A stretch of DNA of 64,000 nt from positions 248,001-312,000 of the forward strand of contig NZ_CP030052.1 in assembly GCF_004114975.1 (NCBI RefSeq), written 5' to 3'. This DNA comes from Bradyrhizobium guangdongense. GTDB lineage: Bacteria > Pseudomonadota > Alphaproteobacteria > Rhizobiales > Xanthobacteraceae. Positions 32,831 through 43,950 of the stretch are shown in pieces. The stretch's first letter is position 1, and each line of letters begins with the position of its first letter. The notes beneath the pieces were generated by a model. The model was not told the DNA's origin. It searched no databases and saw only the letters and a list, made by a program, of their open reading frames with translations. The translations under genes and the position numbers were made by a program.

Positions 32831-32959
32831 GGAAAGCCACGCTCGGCAGAGTGGATGACCGACATGCGCGGTTCGCGGGCTTGTTTGTACCGCAGCACTC
32901 CTATCGCGGGGCCGACGATGAAGTGGCAAGTTGCCGAAGCTTTGTTTGCATACCGCCTA

Positions 32960-33310
32960 GGGTGGCTCGTTGGCTATCCAAAGCGCGCCAGGATACGGCT
33001 CAGACAATTCCCAGCCCGGAGGCATGCATGGGCAGATCGCAGGTGGCGCATAGATCGATGCGTTCCCGTGGGAGATGCTCCGCCAGTGGCCGGCGGGCTG
33101 GCTTGCGGCGCTCGAACGATGGCACCGCCATCTTGTCCGCAGCCACCTGAGACCGGTCTGGACTGCCCAGCTTTTTCCTCCAGGCCAGCGAGCTGCAGCT
33201 CGAGCCAGTCCAGCAATGCGCCTCGCTCCGGAGGACTGTCCGAACTGCTCGTGCTGGAGCTTCTTGAGCGTGAGCTTCTCGATCTCTCGATCAGCTAGGT
33301 CCCCGCTTGC
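32960..33310 (-). pseudogene. IS66-family transposase (TnpC) N-terminal remnant
   Basis: Minus-strand frames give EIEKLTLKKLQHEQFGQSS, then after a shift LDWLELQLAGLEEKAG, then RRKPARRPLAEHLPRERI and CATCDLPMHASG, the leucine-zipper and zinc-finger part of IS66 TnpC. Several frame changes. It stops near 32960. Confidence 0.75.
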
Positions 33311-33411
33311 CTTCCGCCCCGCCGGCGAACCGGACTTACGTCCGCCGCGCAGGCTGTCTGCAGCGTCCGAACCGCTGATCGCGCAACCGATTTAACTCCA
33401 TTGAGCGCGGC

Positions 33412-33728
33412 AACTCCAAGATGGTGGTCAACGACAACAGCGAGGCCGACAGCAATGGCATCATGTCGTGGGCTGATCAGAGCCGCCTAGCCTGGCACTA
33501 AATGGGGCCCGGCAAGCCTATGCAGAATGCGCATCGAAGACTTCAATGGCCAGCTGCGGGGCGAGCCGCTGTTTACGTCCCTGCCCAGGCCCGTGTCGTG
33601 CCTGGGTGCCGGCGGGCCGATTACAACGACGCGCGACCACACTCCCAGCTCGGATGGAAGACCCCGTTCGGGTTCGTCTTCACCTGCCGGGATCTGGCAC
33701 TGCGCTATGCGAAGGCTCCGCGTCAGCT
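33412..33728 (+). pseudogene. IS3-family transposase OrfB C-terminal remnant, split by IS21 copy 2
   Basis: Frames show DNSEADSNGIMSW, then GPGKPMQNA and RADYNDARPHSQLGWKTP, the integrase-core end of an IS3 OrfB. It breaks off at 33728, where the IS21-family element is inserted. The reading continues on the far side at 37762. Confidence 0.8.
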
Positions 33729-34048
33729 TGTCGCGCGGCGATCAGGATGGAAGGCAGCGTCAATCAAGGTGAGAGAGTTTCGCTGGGCTCGTGACGTAGG
33801 GAGGGCGTAGCCCGACCGGAGTTACGAGCCCAGCGTCGGCGCGATCCCGAGGAGGACCGCGCCGACTGGTGATCGCGGCCGGCGGGGTTATGCAAGTGGT
33901 TCTTCCGCCAAGAGGAATCACTCGCGTGCCCGGCCGACACATCACAGATCACCAGATGAGATGGGATGGTTGCCGCCCTCCCCAGACGGCATCGTAATGT
34001 GCCAAGAACGCAGTGTTTGAACCCCGAAGCGAAGAGGACGGCAAATTG

Positions 34049-35074
34049 ATGGATACGGTGATCGGAGTGGATCTAGCCAAGAATGTGTTTCAGCTCCACG
34101 GGGCGTCAATGGCGGGACACTTGAAATTTCGAAAGAAACTGTCGCGGCTTCAGTTTCGGAAGTTCATGGCGGGCCACCCATCGGCAGTGGTGGTGATGGA
34201 AGCCTGTGGCAGCGCCCACTATTGGGCACGGGAGATGGTCAAGCTCGGCCATGAAGTGAAACTGATCGCTCCGCAATATGTGAAGCCTTTTGTGAAACGC
34301 CAAAAGAACGACGCGGCTGATGCCGAAGCAATCGTGATCGCGGCACAGCGCCCCGAGATGCGCTTCGTCGAGCCGAAATCGGAAGAACAGCAGGCCAGGG
34401 CAGTGCTCTTTCGGGCTCGGAAGCGCCTTGTTCATCAGCGCACCGATCTGGTGAATGCGCTGCGTTCTGTTCTCTACGAATTCGGCCATATCATCCCGCA
34501 AGGAATCGAACAACTTAAACGCATTGACGCAATCCTCGAAGATCCGAACAGCGATCTACCAGAACTGGTCCGCGAGGAATGTCGGAGTCTCATTGATCAG
34601 ATCGCCTACAAGACGGAGCGGATCGATGCCAAGGCAGAGCAGCTCAAGAAGTTGGCGACGCGGACGGTCACGGCGCAGCGGCTGCAGACAATGCCGGGGG
34701 TCGGCCCGCTGACCGCACTCGCGATCGAGGCTTTCGCGCCCGACATGGCGGCCTTTCGACGTGGCCGAGACTTCGCGGCTTGGCTCGGCTTGGTCCCACG
34801 GCAACATTCCTCAGGGGGAAAGGAAAGGCTCGGACGCGTTTCGAAGGAAGGACAGGCGGACATTCGCCAGTTGCTCATCGTTGGGGCGATGTCGCGGCTG
34901 AACTGGCTCGGGCGCAAGTCGATCCCTAGCGGATCCTGGCTGGCGCAGATGCTGGCGAGGAAGCCGCGCATGCTTGTGGCGATCGCCTTGGCGAACAAGA
35001 TGGCTCGGACGATTTGGGCCATGCTCACCCGGAAGGAGGATTATCGGAACCCAGCGCAGGCAGTGACGGCATGA
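34049..35074 (+). CDS. IS110-family transposase, nested in IS21 copy 2
   Basis: A 341-residue protein identical in sequence to that at 5186-6211, with the same AGAGGA binding site before the ATG. The RuvC-like DEDD domain and the C-terminal MPGVGPLTALA block are intact. Since both IS21 copies carry it at the same position, the IS110 entered before the IS21 was duplicated. Identity after the IS21 genes have diverged could reflect recency or gene conversion. Confidence 0.9.
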   Translation: MDTVIGVDLAKNVFQLHGASMAGHLKFRKKLSRLQFRKFMAGHPSAVVVMEACGSAHYWAREMVKLGHEVKLIAPQYVKPFVKRQKNDAADAEAIVIAAQRPEMRFVEPKSEEQQARAVLFRARKRLVHQRTDLVNALRSVLYEFGHIIPQGIEQLKRIDAILEDPNSDLPELVREECRSLIDQIAYKTERIDAKAEQLKKLATRTVTAQRLQTMPGVGPLTALAIEAFAPDMAAFRRGRDFAAWLGLVPRQHSSGGKERLGRVSKEGQADIRQLLIVGAMSRLNWLGRKSIPSGSWLAQMLARKPRMLVAIALANKMARTIWAMLTRKEDYRNPAQAVTA

Positions 35075-35208
35075 CTGCATGCAGCACGAAATAGCCTGAC
35101 GTTGGCGAAGGGGGTGTGAGAAGGCGACGACCCGAATGGGCGCAACGATCGAACAGATCTGGATCAGGAAACCAGCTAGAGCCAAAGAGCCGACGTGCTC
35201 GGAGATGA

Positions 35209-37633
<2,425 letters not shown>

Positions 37634-37761
37634 CGCTGCGCGACAATCAGAGTTCAACAAAACTCTTGCGCGCGACAATCATCGCGGCAATCATCATCAG
37701 GCCGCGACACGCCTCGCCATCCTGATTGCCGCGCACTTCCTACCCAGATTGCCGCGCTACA

Positions 37762-37862
37762 TCAGCTCCCGTCGCTACGACCCCAATCGGGAATCCAACA
37801 GCCAGAGTGTACTCAGGGCTGGATAATCGTTGGGGGTCAGTCAAAGTCTACGGCTGCTGATG
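37762..37862 (+). pseudogene. IS3-family OrfB extreme C terminus, far side of IS21 copy 2
   Basis: If the IS21 copy and one TCAGCT repeat are removed, the frame from 33700 runs on as SASAPVATTPIGNPTARVYS and ends near 37862, giving a natural IS3 OrfB ending. This confirms both the IS3 call and the exact IS21 boundary. Confidence 0.75.
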
Positions 37863-37991
37863 TAGTTCCAGAAGTTCCAAATGGGAGTCGCCAAGTTCCA
37901 TGCCTTTGTCGGAACGAGCCGCCCGTCCAACAGTCAAGCACGGATGACGCCAGACTGGGGACAGACGCCGGCACTGTCGTCCCCGGAATGT

Positions 37992-38255
37992 CTACTGAAG
38001 GAGCAACAACGGCTCACATCTAGGGCCAAGTAATCTCACCCCACGCGCCAAATTGCTACCTCTCGGTAACATGGCATGATCCAATCCGTCGGGCAGGAAT
38101 GACAAATTGGGGTTCGCTTGCTGGCTGTGGGCCCATCCGGTTTGGACCGTGCAAACCACAGCCACGGCAATCGAGGACGACGAACCGTCCGTGATGACGA
38201 CTACCGCATCCTGCTCGCATCTCGACAAAAGCTCGACAAGTTCACAAACCTTCAT
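37992..38255 (-). CDS. Small protein of unknown function
   Basis: An 87-residue frame from the ATG at 38255 (MKVCELVELLSRCEQDAVVV). The first 30 residues follow a pattern, MKV-x-EL-x-ELL-x-x-CxxDAxVVI, known from small proteins of unknown role in phages and bacteria. The rest shows no family character. AGGA lies very close to the start, and a longer frame opens at 38318. Plausible but not certain. Confidence 0.4.
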   Translation of the reverse strand: MKVCELVELLSRCEQDAVVVITDGSSSSIAVAVVCTVQTGWAHSQQANPNLSFLPDGLDHAMLPRGSNLARGVRLLGPRCEPLLLLQ

Positions 38256-38521
38256 CTTCCTAACCAACTTCTCGCCATCTAACCTCCTACTACAACAGCT
38301 TCTGTCTCTCTTTGACATTTCGCATTGCTCGGCTGACTGATCCGCCCTCAGTCGGTCGTCACTCTCCTGTTAAATACAGAGCCCACCTCGAGGTCATCGG
38401 ACCTCGCCACCTTGCGAGGCACCACCACTCGCTCGTTCAGCGCCCGGAAAGCCCGCCGAATGAGCAGACCTGGAGTACTCACCCGCGCCGCCTGGGACAA
38501 CCATGCTTCGAACACTTGATG
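38256..38521. other. Gene-free stretch
   Basis: No gene recognised. It precedes two hairpins at 38522-38598. Confidence 0.4.
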
Positions 38522-38558
38522 TGCCCGCTCGACTGCACTAGGTGCAGCCGAGCGGGCA
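38522..38558. other. Strong hairpin 1
   Basis: A perfect 10-bp stem, TGCCCGCTCG with CGAGCGGGCA, encloses one unpaired base on each side, then a perfect 6-bp stem CTGCAC/GTGCAG with a 3-base TAG loop. There is no T-run on either strand, so it is not a classic intrinsic terminator. It lies 100 bp beyond the stop of the flavin monooxygenase gene. Confidence 0.8.
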
Positions 38559-38566
38559 TCCGCTTC

Positions 38567-38598
38567 ACAGGCGCTCGACCTGGCGCCGCAGCGCCTGT
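38567..38598. other. Strong hairpin 2
   Basis: A perfect 9-bp inverted repeat ACAGGCGCT / AGCGCCTGT around a 14-base GC-rich loop, 8 bp after hairpin 1. The two may act together as a transcription end or mRNA-stabilising structure for the minus-strand genes at 38658-40797. Confidence 0.75.
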
Positions 38599-38657
38599 CC
38601 AGAGAGGATCATGGGCTTCAGCCCACCGAAAGGTTTATCACTCTTATCCTAAGAGGT

Positions 38658-39671
38658 TCATGGGCCGCCTCCCGCCATAAGTTCGGACCGGAGAATAGTC
38701 GCCGTGTTCAAGGCCGCAACAAGCGGGAGATCGCCAAAGGCCACTTGGCAGAGAAGATAGTTAGCTCCCGCTTGCTCCAGGTGATCAATAAGGACACTTC
38801 GCACAGAAGCGGCGGTTCCGACAACGCACAATTCACTTTCAATTGCTGCTTCGAAGGTTGGCGGAAGGTTCGGAGGGGCAGGTACCCCGCTGAGATCATA
38901 AAGGACCCTAAAGCTCGTGAGCCATCTGTCGTAAGCCGCTGCAGCTAGCGAATACGCATGAGCTTCCGAAGTGTCTGCTACAATCATGCGAAGCAAACCG
39001 ACAAGCGGAGCCCCTCCGCGCCAATTGCACGCGCGGTACGCGTCAGTCGATTTCCGAACCATAGAGGCCGGGCCAATGCTCGCGATATTGGCACCGATCT
39101 CAGCGGCCGCTCGCGCAGAGCCGGGCTGGCTCACGGGAATCCAGGTCGGTGGATGGGGACGCTGATAAGGCGTAATTGCTAACGGCACTTCGTGGAGGCG
39201 ATAATGCTGACCTTCGTAGGACAAGGTCCCGCCTCGCATCGCTCTGGTCAAGATCTCCATTCCTTCGGAATACAGCTCGCGAGCGCTCTCTGCGCTAACC
39301 CCGAAGTACCCCAATTCAATCGGTAGAGAGCCCCACCCGATACCGAGCTCAAGACGACCGCCGCTCAAATGATCCAGCATGCATGCCTCTTCATAGGCCC
39401 GAAGGGGGTGCTGAAGGCTTAGCAGCATGACCATCGGCCCGATGCGGAGCTGCTTCGTACGCTGCGCAACGCTCGACAGAAATACGTTAGGCGAGGGCGA
39501 TCGCCCGTGCGGTGTGCAATGGTGCTCGGCAAGATGGTACGCGTGGTATCCCAACCGGTCACACGCTTCGGCCAACACCAGTCGATCGTTATACTGCTGC
39601 GATAAGTCGAGACCGTCTTCGTCCAAGTGGTCAAAGATTCCAAGCCGTATTCGACGTGATACATTTGTCAC
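38658..39671 (-). CDS. Luciferase-like (LLM class) flavin-dependent monooxygenase
   Basis: A 337-residue cytoplasmic TIM-barrel enzyme that uses reduced flavin and oxygen to oxidise a small organic substrate. It starts at a GTG (39671) with GGGAGGA upstream. Family landmarks are RLGIFDHLD, LAEACDRLGYHAYHLAEHHC near residue 33, SSVAQRTKQLRIGPMVMLLS near 66, GGRLELGIGWGS near 105 and PPTWIPVSQPGSARAAAEIG near 175. It follows the aminotransferase gene by 37 bp on the same strand, so they form a probable operon. An aminotransferase with an LLM oxygenase suggests modification of an amino-acid-derived compound. The substrate is unknown. Confidence 0.82.
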   Translation of the reverse strand: MTNVSRRIRLGIFDHLDEDGLDLSQQYNDRLVLAEACDRLGYHAYHLAEHHCTPHGRSPSPNVFLSSVAQRTKQLRIGPMVMLLSLQHPLRAYEEACMLDHLSGGRLELGIGWGSLPIELGYFGVSAESARELYSEGMEILTRAMRGGTLSYEGQHYRLHEVPLAITPYQRPHPPTWIPVSQPGSARAAAEIGANIASIGPASMVRKSTDAYRACNWRGGAPLVGLLRMIVADTSEAHAYSLAAAAYDRWLTSFRVLYDLSGVPAPPNLPPTFEAAIESELCVVGTAASVRSVLIDHLEQAGANYLLCQVAFGDLPLVAALNTATILRSELMAGGGP

Positions 39672-39708
39672 GTTAGTCCTCCCGATTTGACGAAATCGTT
39701 CTCATTAA

Positions 39709-40797
39709 TCAGATCAGCCCCCCAGCAATGCCACTGACCACAGATAAACAGGTGTCCATCTGCTCCGCCGCACCTATTGAGATTCTTATGAAGCCCCCAA
39801 GGTCCCCCTCGGGAAACACCGCAACGTTCACATTCTTCCTCTCTAAGGCTTGCTGCCACCATCTACCGTCGTACCCAAGCGGTACGCGAGCCAATACAAA
39901 GTTTGCATGTGATGGCAGGACATAGAATCCAAGCGCCGACAGCGCCACCATAGTTCTCTCCCTTTCCTGAACAATGCATTCAATGCACTGATCGTAGGCA
40001 TTACGATGCTCGAGGATGCTGACGCCAACGGACTGGCTAATCACGCTCATGTTGAAAGGGTTCTGTATGCTACGCAGTCTTGCAATCACCCGCGGGTTAC
40101 CGAGGCCAAAGCCGATGCGAAGGCCCGCTGCAGCGTAACTCTTCGAAAACGTCCTTAGCAGCAGAAGATTCTGATATCGGTCGATCAGACCCAGTGCATT
40201 GTCTGGAGCAAAGTCGACATACGCCTCATCGAGCACGATAAGCTGATCCGTTTCAGCGACCAGTCGCTCAATTTCCGCGATCTGAACGAATGTCCCTGTT
40301 GGGTTATTTGGGTTGGCGAGCACGATGAACTTTGCGTCTCCTGCCGCCTGCCGAACACTTTGGCTCGCCGGCAGAGCATTGTGATCGGCCCAATCAACTT
40401 CAAGCAAGCGCGCTCCGTTCACCGCCGCCAATTTATGATTGAACGAAAAGCCGGGCGACAACATTCCGACAGTATCGCCAGCGGCAAGAAACCCCCGGTA
40501 AATAAGTGCGAGAATCTCCGATGAGCCATTTCCTGCGATCACCTGCTCGACAGAGACCCCATAGGCTCGCGCGGCCGCTGATCGTAAGCCGCCGCTGTCC
40601 TCCTCCGGATACCTATTGTGGGTTCCAATCGCGGCAAACGCAGCCCGCATGACTACGTCAGGCATCGGGAACGGGTTTTCGTTCCTGTTGAGGTTCACGC
40701 ATGGCAGCGAGTACGCAGCGATCCCGGCGGATCTGCCTTCCGCGAGACTCCTGTCTGCCATAGCATGTCGATGAAGGTATTCCTCGTCACCTGACAT
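39709..40797 (-). CDS. PLP-dependent aminotransferase, histidinol-phosphate aminotransferase-like
   Basis: A 362-residue class I/II aminotransferase with AGGAGG upstream of its ATG. Landmarks are LNRNENPFPMPD near residue 36, NRYPEEDSGGLRSAAARAYG near 65, FIVLANPNNPTGTF near 158, VLDEAYVDF near 192 and LRTFSKSYAAAGLRIGFGLG with the PLP-binding Lys near 218. A C-terminal Arg for the carboxylate is in GGFIRISIG. HisC-like enzymes in accessory regions often serve secondary metabolism, not histidine synthesis. It is first in a two-gene unit with the LLM monooxygenase. The true substrate cannot be read from sequence. Confidence 0.82.
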   Translation of the reverse strand: MSGDEEYLHRHAMADRSLAEGRSAGIAAYSLPCVNLNRNENPFPMPDVVMRAAFAAIGTHNRYPEEDSGGLRSAAARAYGVSVEQVIAGNGSSEILALIYRGFLAAGDTVGMLSPGFSFNHKLAAVNGARLLEVDWADHNALPASQSVRQAAGDAKFIVLANPNNPTGTFVQIAEIERLVAETDQLIVLDEAYVDFAPDNALGLIDRYQNLLLLRTFSKSYAAAGLRIGFGLGNPRVIARLRSIQNPFNMSVISQSVGVSILEHRNAYDQCIECIVQERERTMVALSALGFYVLPSHANFVLARVPLGYDGRWWQQALERKNVNVAVFPEGDLGGFIRISIGAAEQMDTCLSVVSGIAGGLI

Positions 40798-41356
40798 CCA
40801 GATCCTCCTCTATGCAGCCCGACATCCGCCTGCTGCCGCAGGTCGCGCTGCTTTCCCTATCTCTGTTGCGGACCAGCCGCACCTCACCTCTTGGTTTGTT
40901 CAAAGCCGGTCACAGTGCCCCACATTGGGCTCTATGGGTTCGGTTGAAGACACTCGAGGCTGTCACACAGCAAGGCGTCAAAATGCAGCCCTAACCGACA
41001 GCATCTAGCGCGATCGCCATAGCCATTGCTTACCAATCGAGCTCACTCGGCACGCCTGTGCGCTTCCACCTTTTCCGTGTACAACCTGACCCTGCGGTCG
41101 ATTCAAGTGGTTTATCCCAAGGCCGCTCCTGCAGACCGACATTAATCAGCTGGAAGCACACACAATCCGAACCAATAATGCCGCCGTTCACAGATCACTC
41201 CTTTCGCCACAGGGCCGCCAAAAGCAAACCGCCTGCCCCCCGGCCTGTTCAAATGACCTGTTGAGCCTCTGCCGCTGAATGCCGCACCGATCAGAAACAG
41301 CCCGGTGCCACACCGCACATTGGCTCCGGATATTACCGATCTCCCTTGTTGCACCC
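40798..41356. other. Gene-free stretch with a weak nod-box-like motif
   Basis: No gene recognised. At 41001-41039 the sequence holds GCATC, ATCGCC and CATTGCTTACCAATCG, which faintly resembles the 3' half of a nod box. It is too degenerate to call. The aminotransferase promoter should also lie here. Confidence 0.35.
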
Positions 41357-41416
41357 GTGAACCTCCTCCGAATTGATGGACACCTGTAGTAGGCTCGAAG
41401 AGCCAGGAGGTGTCGG

Positions 41417-42210
41417 ATGGAAGGACGTCAGCGTCGGTCGCTTACGGACGACTACAAGCGGCAAGCGGTTGATCTCGTAACATCGAGTTGGCGCTCGATC
41501 GGATCTGTTGCCAAGGAGCTTGGCTTGCGAGAGTCCGTGCTGCGGCGGTGGGTGGAGCAGCGAGGGGTTCGGCTGCAGCCGACGGCGGCGGCGCGGCGCC
41601 CCACGACGCGGGCGACGCTGCCGTCGGCGGACCACGCGGCAGAGATCGCGCGTTTGCAGCGAGAGAACGAGCGGCTGCGCATTATGCCTGGCGCTCGCGC
41701 CCGGGGAGCCGACGATCTGCTGCCAATCGTGACCTCGTCGACGACATCAGGCGGGTCCACCGCGACACCCGCGGGCGTTATGGCAGCCCGCGTATCCATG
41801 CCGAGTTGAAGGATCAGGGCCGCGGGGCGAGCCGTGGTCGCATCGAGCGGTTGATGCGGCGTCACGGCAGCAGGGCCATCATGGCGCGGCCACGTCGGGT
41901 GCGGACCACCGACAGCCGCCACGACCTGCCGATCGCCCCCAATCTGCTCGACCGCAACTTCATCGCCACTGCGCCGAACCGGATCTGGCTGGCCGATATC
42001 ACCTACATCGAGACCGATCAGGGCTGGCTCTATCTGGCTGCCGTCATGGATCTGTACAGCCGCAGGATTGTCGGCTAGGCGATGGCGGATCATTTGCGCG
42101 CCGAGCTGGCCTTGGCGGCGTTGCGGATGGCGATCGCGGCGCGGCGGCCAAGTGCCGGCCTGATCCACCATTCCGATCGCGGCGTTCAAGGCGGATTCAA
42201 GCGGTCGTCG
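41417..42210 (+). pseudogene. IS3-family element, OrfA and partial OrfB
   Basis: OrfA starts MEGRQRRSLTDDYKRQAVDL at 41417 with the helix-turn-helix SVAKELGLRESVLRRWVEQ and the leucine zipper IARLQRENERLR; it then shifts frame near 41690. The OrfB part (41700-42078) has DDIRRVHRDTRGRYGSPRIH, and LADITYIETDQGW with a catalytic Asp. A stop at 42076 interrupts it before the second Asp (HHSDRGVQ near 42170). It is cut off by the IS30 remnant at about 42190. Confidence 0.82.
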
Positions 42211-42229
42211 CAACACAGATTGTGTTCAC

Positions 42230-42750
42230 TCACGATAGCAACTCGTCAAGGGCCTCTGCCGGCGTTTTCTAACCCAGGGTTTTTCTCGGTCGAGCATTGA
42301 GGGCCGCGGCCACAGCGGCGATCTCGTCGGCGCTGTGGCCGCTCAGGTCGGTGCCTTTCGGGAAGTACTGACGCAGCAGCCCATTTGTGTTCTCGTTGGT
42401 GCCACGCTGCCATGGGCTTTGCGGATCGCAGAAGTAGATTTGGACACCCGCGTCGATCTTAAGACGATCGTGCTGAGCCATTTCAGCTCCCTGATCCCAG
42501 GTCAGCGAACGACGCAGCTCTTCGGGCAAGCTGATGATGGTGCGCGTAATCGCGCCGCGCACCGCTTCAGCTCCGTGCCCTGCGAGAGCAGGCCCATTCT
42601 TCATGCGCGGAGCTTCGCCATGCCCCGCAACCCGGGGAAGATGCAGCAGCATCGTGAAGCGCGTCGTACGCTCAACCAGCGTGCCGATCACCGAGCTGCC
42701 AAGACCAAGGATGAGGTCTCCCTCCCAGTGACCGGCACCGCGCGATCGGC
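42230..42750 (-). pseudogene. IS30-family transposase C-terminal remnant
   Basis: The minus strand reads GHWEGDLILGLGSSVIGTLV, then VERTTRFTMLLHLPR, TWDQGAEMAQH, YFCDPQSPWQRGTNENTNGL and LNARPRKTLG, the DDE half of an IS30 transposase with all three catalytic regions. A TAG replaces the expected Trp after KTLG, and KTPAEALDELLS follows to a stop at 42230. The N-terminal half is missing. Confidence 0.85.
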
Positions 42751-42965
42751 CGCTTCGGCGGGGCGTTGTCGCTTAAACTCGCTCCTCTAGGCGGGGGCAC
42801 CTGAGAGCTTCTCCGTGCCCGGGCCGAGGAGCCTGCGTTTTTTCAAGTCTCCGGTCCTACGCGCCCCAGGTCCGTCTCCGTTCTGCCTCATAGCAGCCAA
42901 ACCCCTTTGTAAGGAGCCGCGCCGACGTGACGGATTTGAATACAAGCTAAGGGACCACGTTGCAT

Positions 42966-43166
42966 ATGCCAGGCCGCATCTATACTCCCGAAGACCTCTT
43001 AATGCTCGGACGTCTTCTTGATGAGGCCGTCGTTGCGCTCCCCGATTGCATGCGAACTCCTGCGAATCGCACAGCACTCGCGACGCTCATTCTTGAACGC
43101 ACGTCCGCCGCGGACGATCTGCGTTCATTTGTCAGGCTGATGCAGCTTGTAGCGCCCTCAACGTAG
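42966..43166 (+). CDS. 66-residue protein of unknown function (paralogue of 63558-63767)
   Basis: The ATG at 42966 starts MPGRIYTPEDLLMLGRLLDE. It aligns end to end with the product of 63558-63767, sharing IYxPExLLxLGxLxDxAVxAL, RT, A-x-LIL-x-RTS. Such conservation between two copies in one window supports a real gene. It is predicted helical and soluble, with no catalytic motif I can see. It lies upstream of the nolA-type gene on the same strand, 163 bp away. Confidence 0.65.
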   Translation: MPGRIYTPEDLLMLGRLLDEAVVALPDCMRTPANRTALATLILERTSAADDLRSFVRLMQLVAPST

Positions 43167-43328
43167 TTCAGGCCGGATGCGCTATTAGCGCAATATTGCG
43201 CTACATGGCCTGCCGCAACACCCGCGTATCGCAAGCTTCGTTCGATCTACGACACGCCGCCGCCCTGCCAGGCAAGCGGTCCGAAAGCGCTTGAACCTCC
43301 CCTGGCGTCAGGTTGTACAGGTCCGGCT

Positions 43329-43745
43329 ATGAACAGGCCTTCATTCTATAAGCGTCGGTGGCGGCGCATTGGTGAACTTGCAGATGCCACCGGCGTCACG
43401 GTGCGGGCATTGCGTCACTATGAGCAGACAGGACTGCTCACTGCTTCTCAGCGTACGTGCGGCGGCCATCGCATGTACGACGCCGACAGTTTGACACGCG
43501 TTTACCACATAGTCGCACTTCGCCGGCTCGGCCTTTCGCTTCAGGAAATCCGGAGCGCTCTTGAAGGACGCTCGTCTCTTTCGCGTTTGTTGAGCGAGCA
43601 GCTGGAACGTGCAGAGCGCGAAGTGATGCGCGCAACCGCCGTCCGCGATCTGCTGCGCCGCCTCGCTCAGAATGTCGACGCAGATGTCCGGCTAGACGAG
43701 CTACCCAACCATCTGAACCGACCTCCGGGTAAAGTCGACATGTGA
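43329..43745 (+). CDS. nolA: MerR-family regulator, NolA-like, short form
   Basis: A 138-residue protein. The N-terminal MerR domain is clear: WRRIGELADATGVTVRALRHYEQTGLL (residues 11-37, helix-turn-helix), then GGHRMYDADSLTRVYHIVAL with wing and dimer region, and LGLSLQEIRSALEG. NolA controls genotype-specific nodulation in bradyrhizobia, and its position next to nodD fits. NolA of B. japonicum is about 237 residues, so this protein lacks the C-terminal effector half. I saw no clear continuation in other frames after 43745. It may be a truncated nolA or another MerR-type protein. Confidence 0.62.
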   Translation: MNRPSFYKRRWRRIGELADATGVTVRALRHYEQTGLLTASQRTCGGHRMYDADSLTRVYHIVALRRLGLSLQEIRSALEGRSSLSRLLSEQLERAEREVMRATAVRDLLRRLAQNVDADVRLDELPNHLNRPPGKVDM

Positions 43746-43950
43746 GTACCTCTGCTCGAACGGCGCGCTCGGCGGCAATCAGAGTGGGGCCGTCGCCTGT
43801 CTGGACGCCGCTGCGCGACACCGTTTCCGACGACCAACAAGGGCATGCGGGTCATTTGCTGCGGCCAACCCGTGTCACGTGGAGGCCAGTAATTGAAGGC
43901 TTAGCGCGACATGCTCCGCCGCGTCTGAACGGCCCCAATTGGGGGACGCG

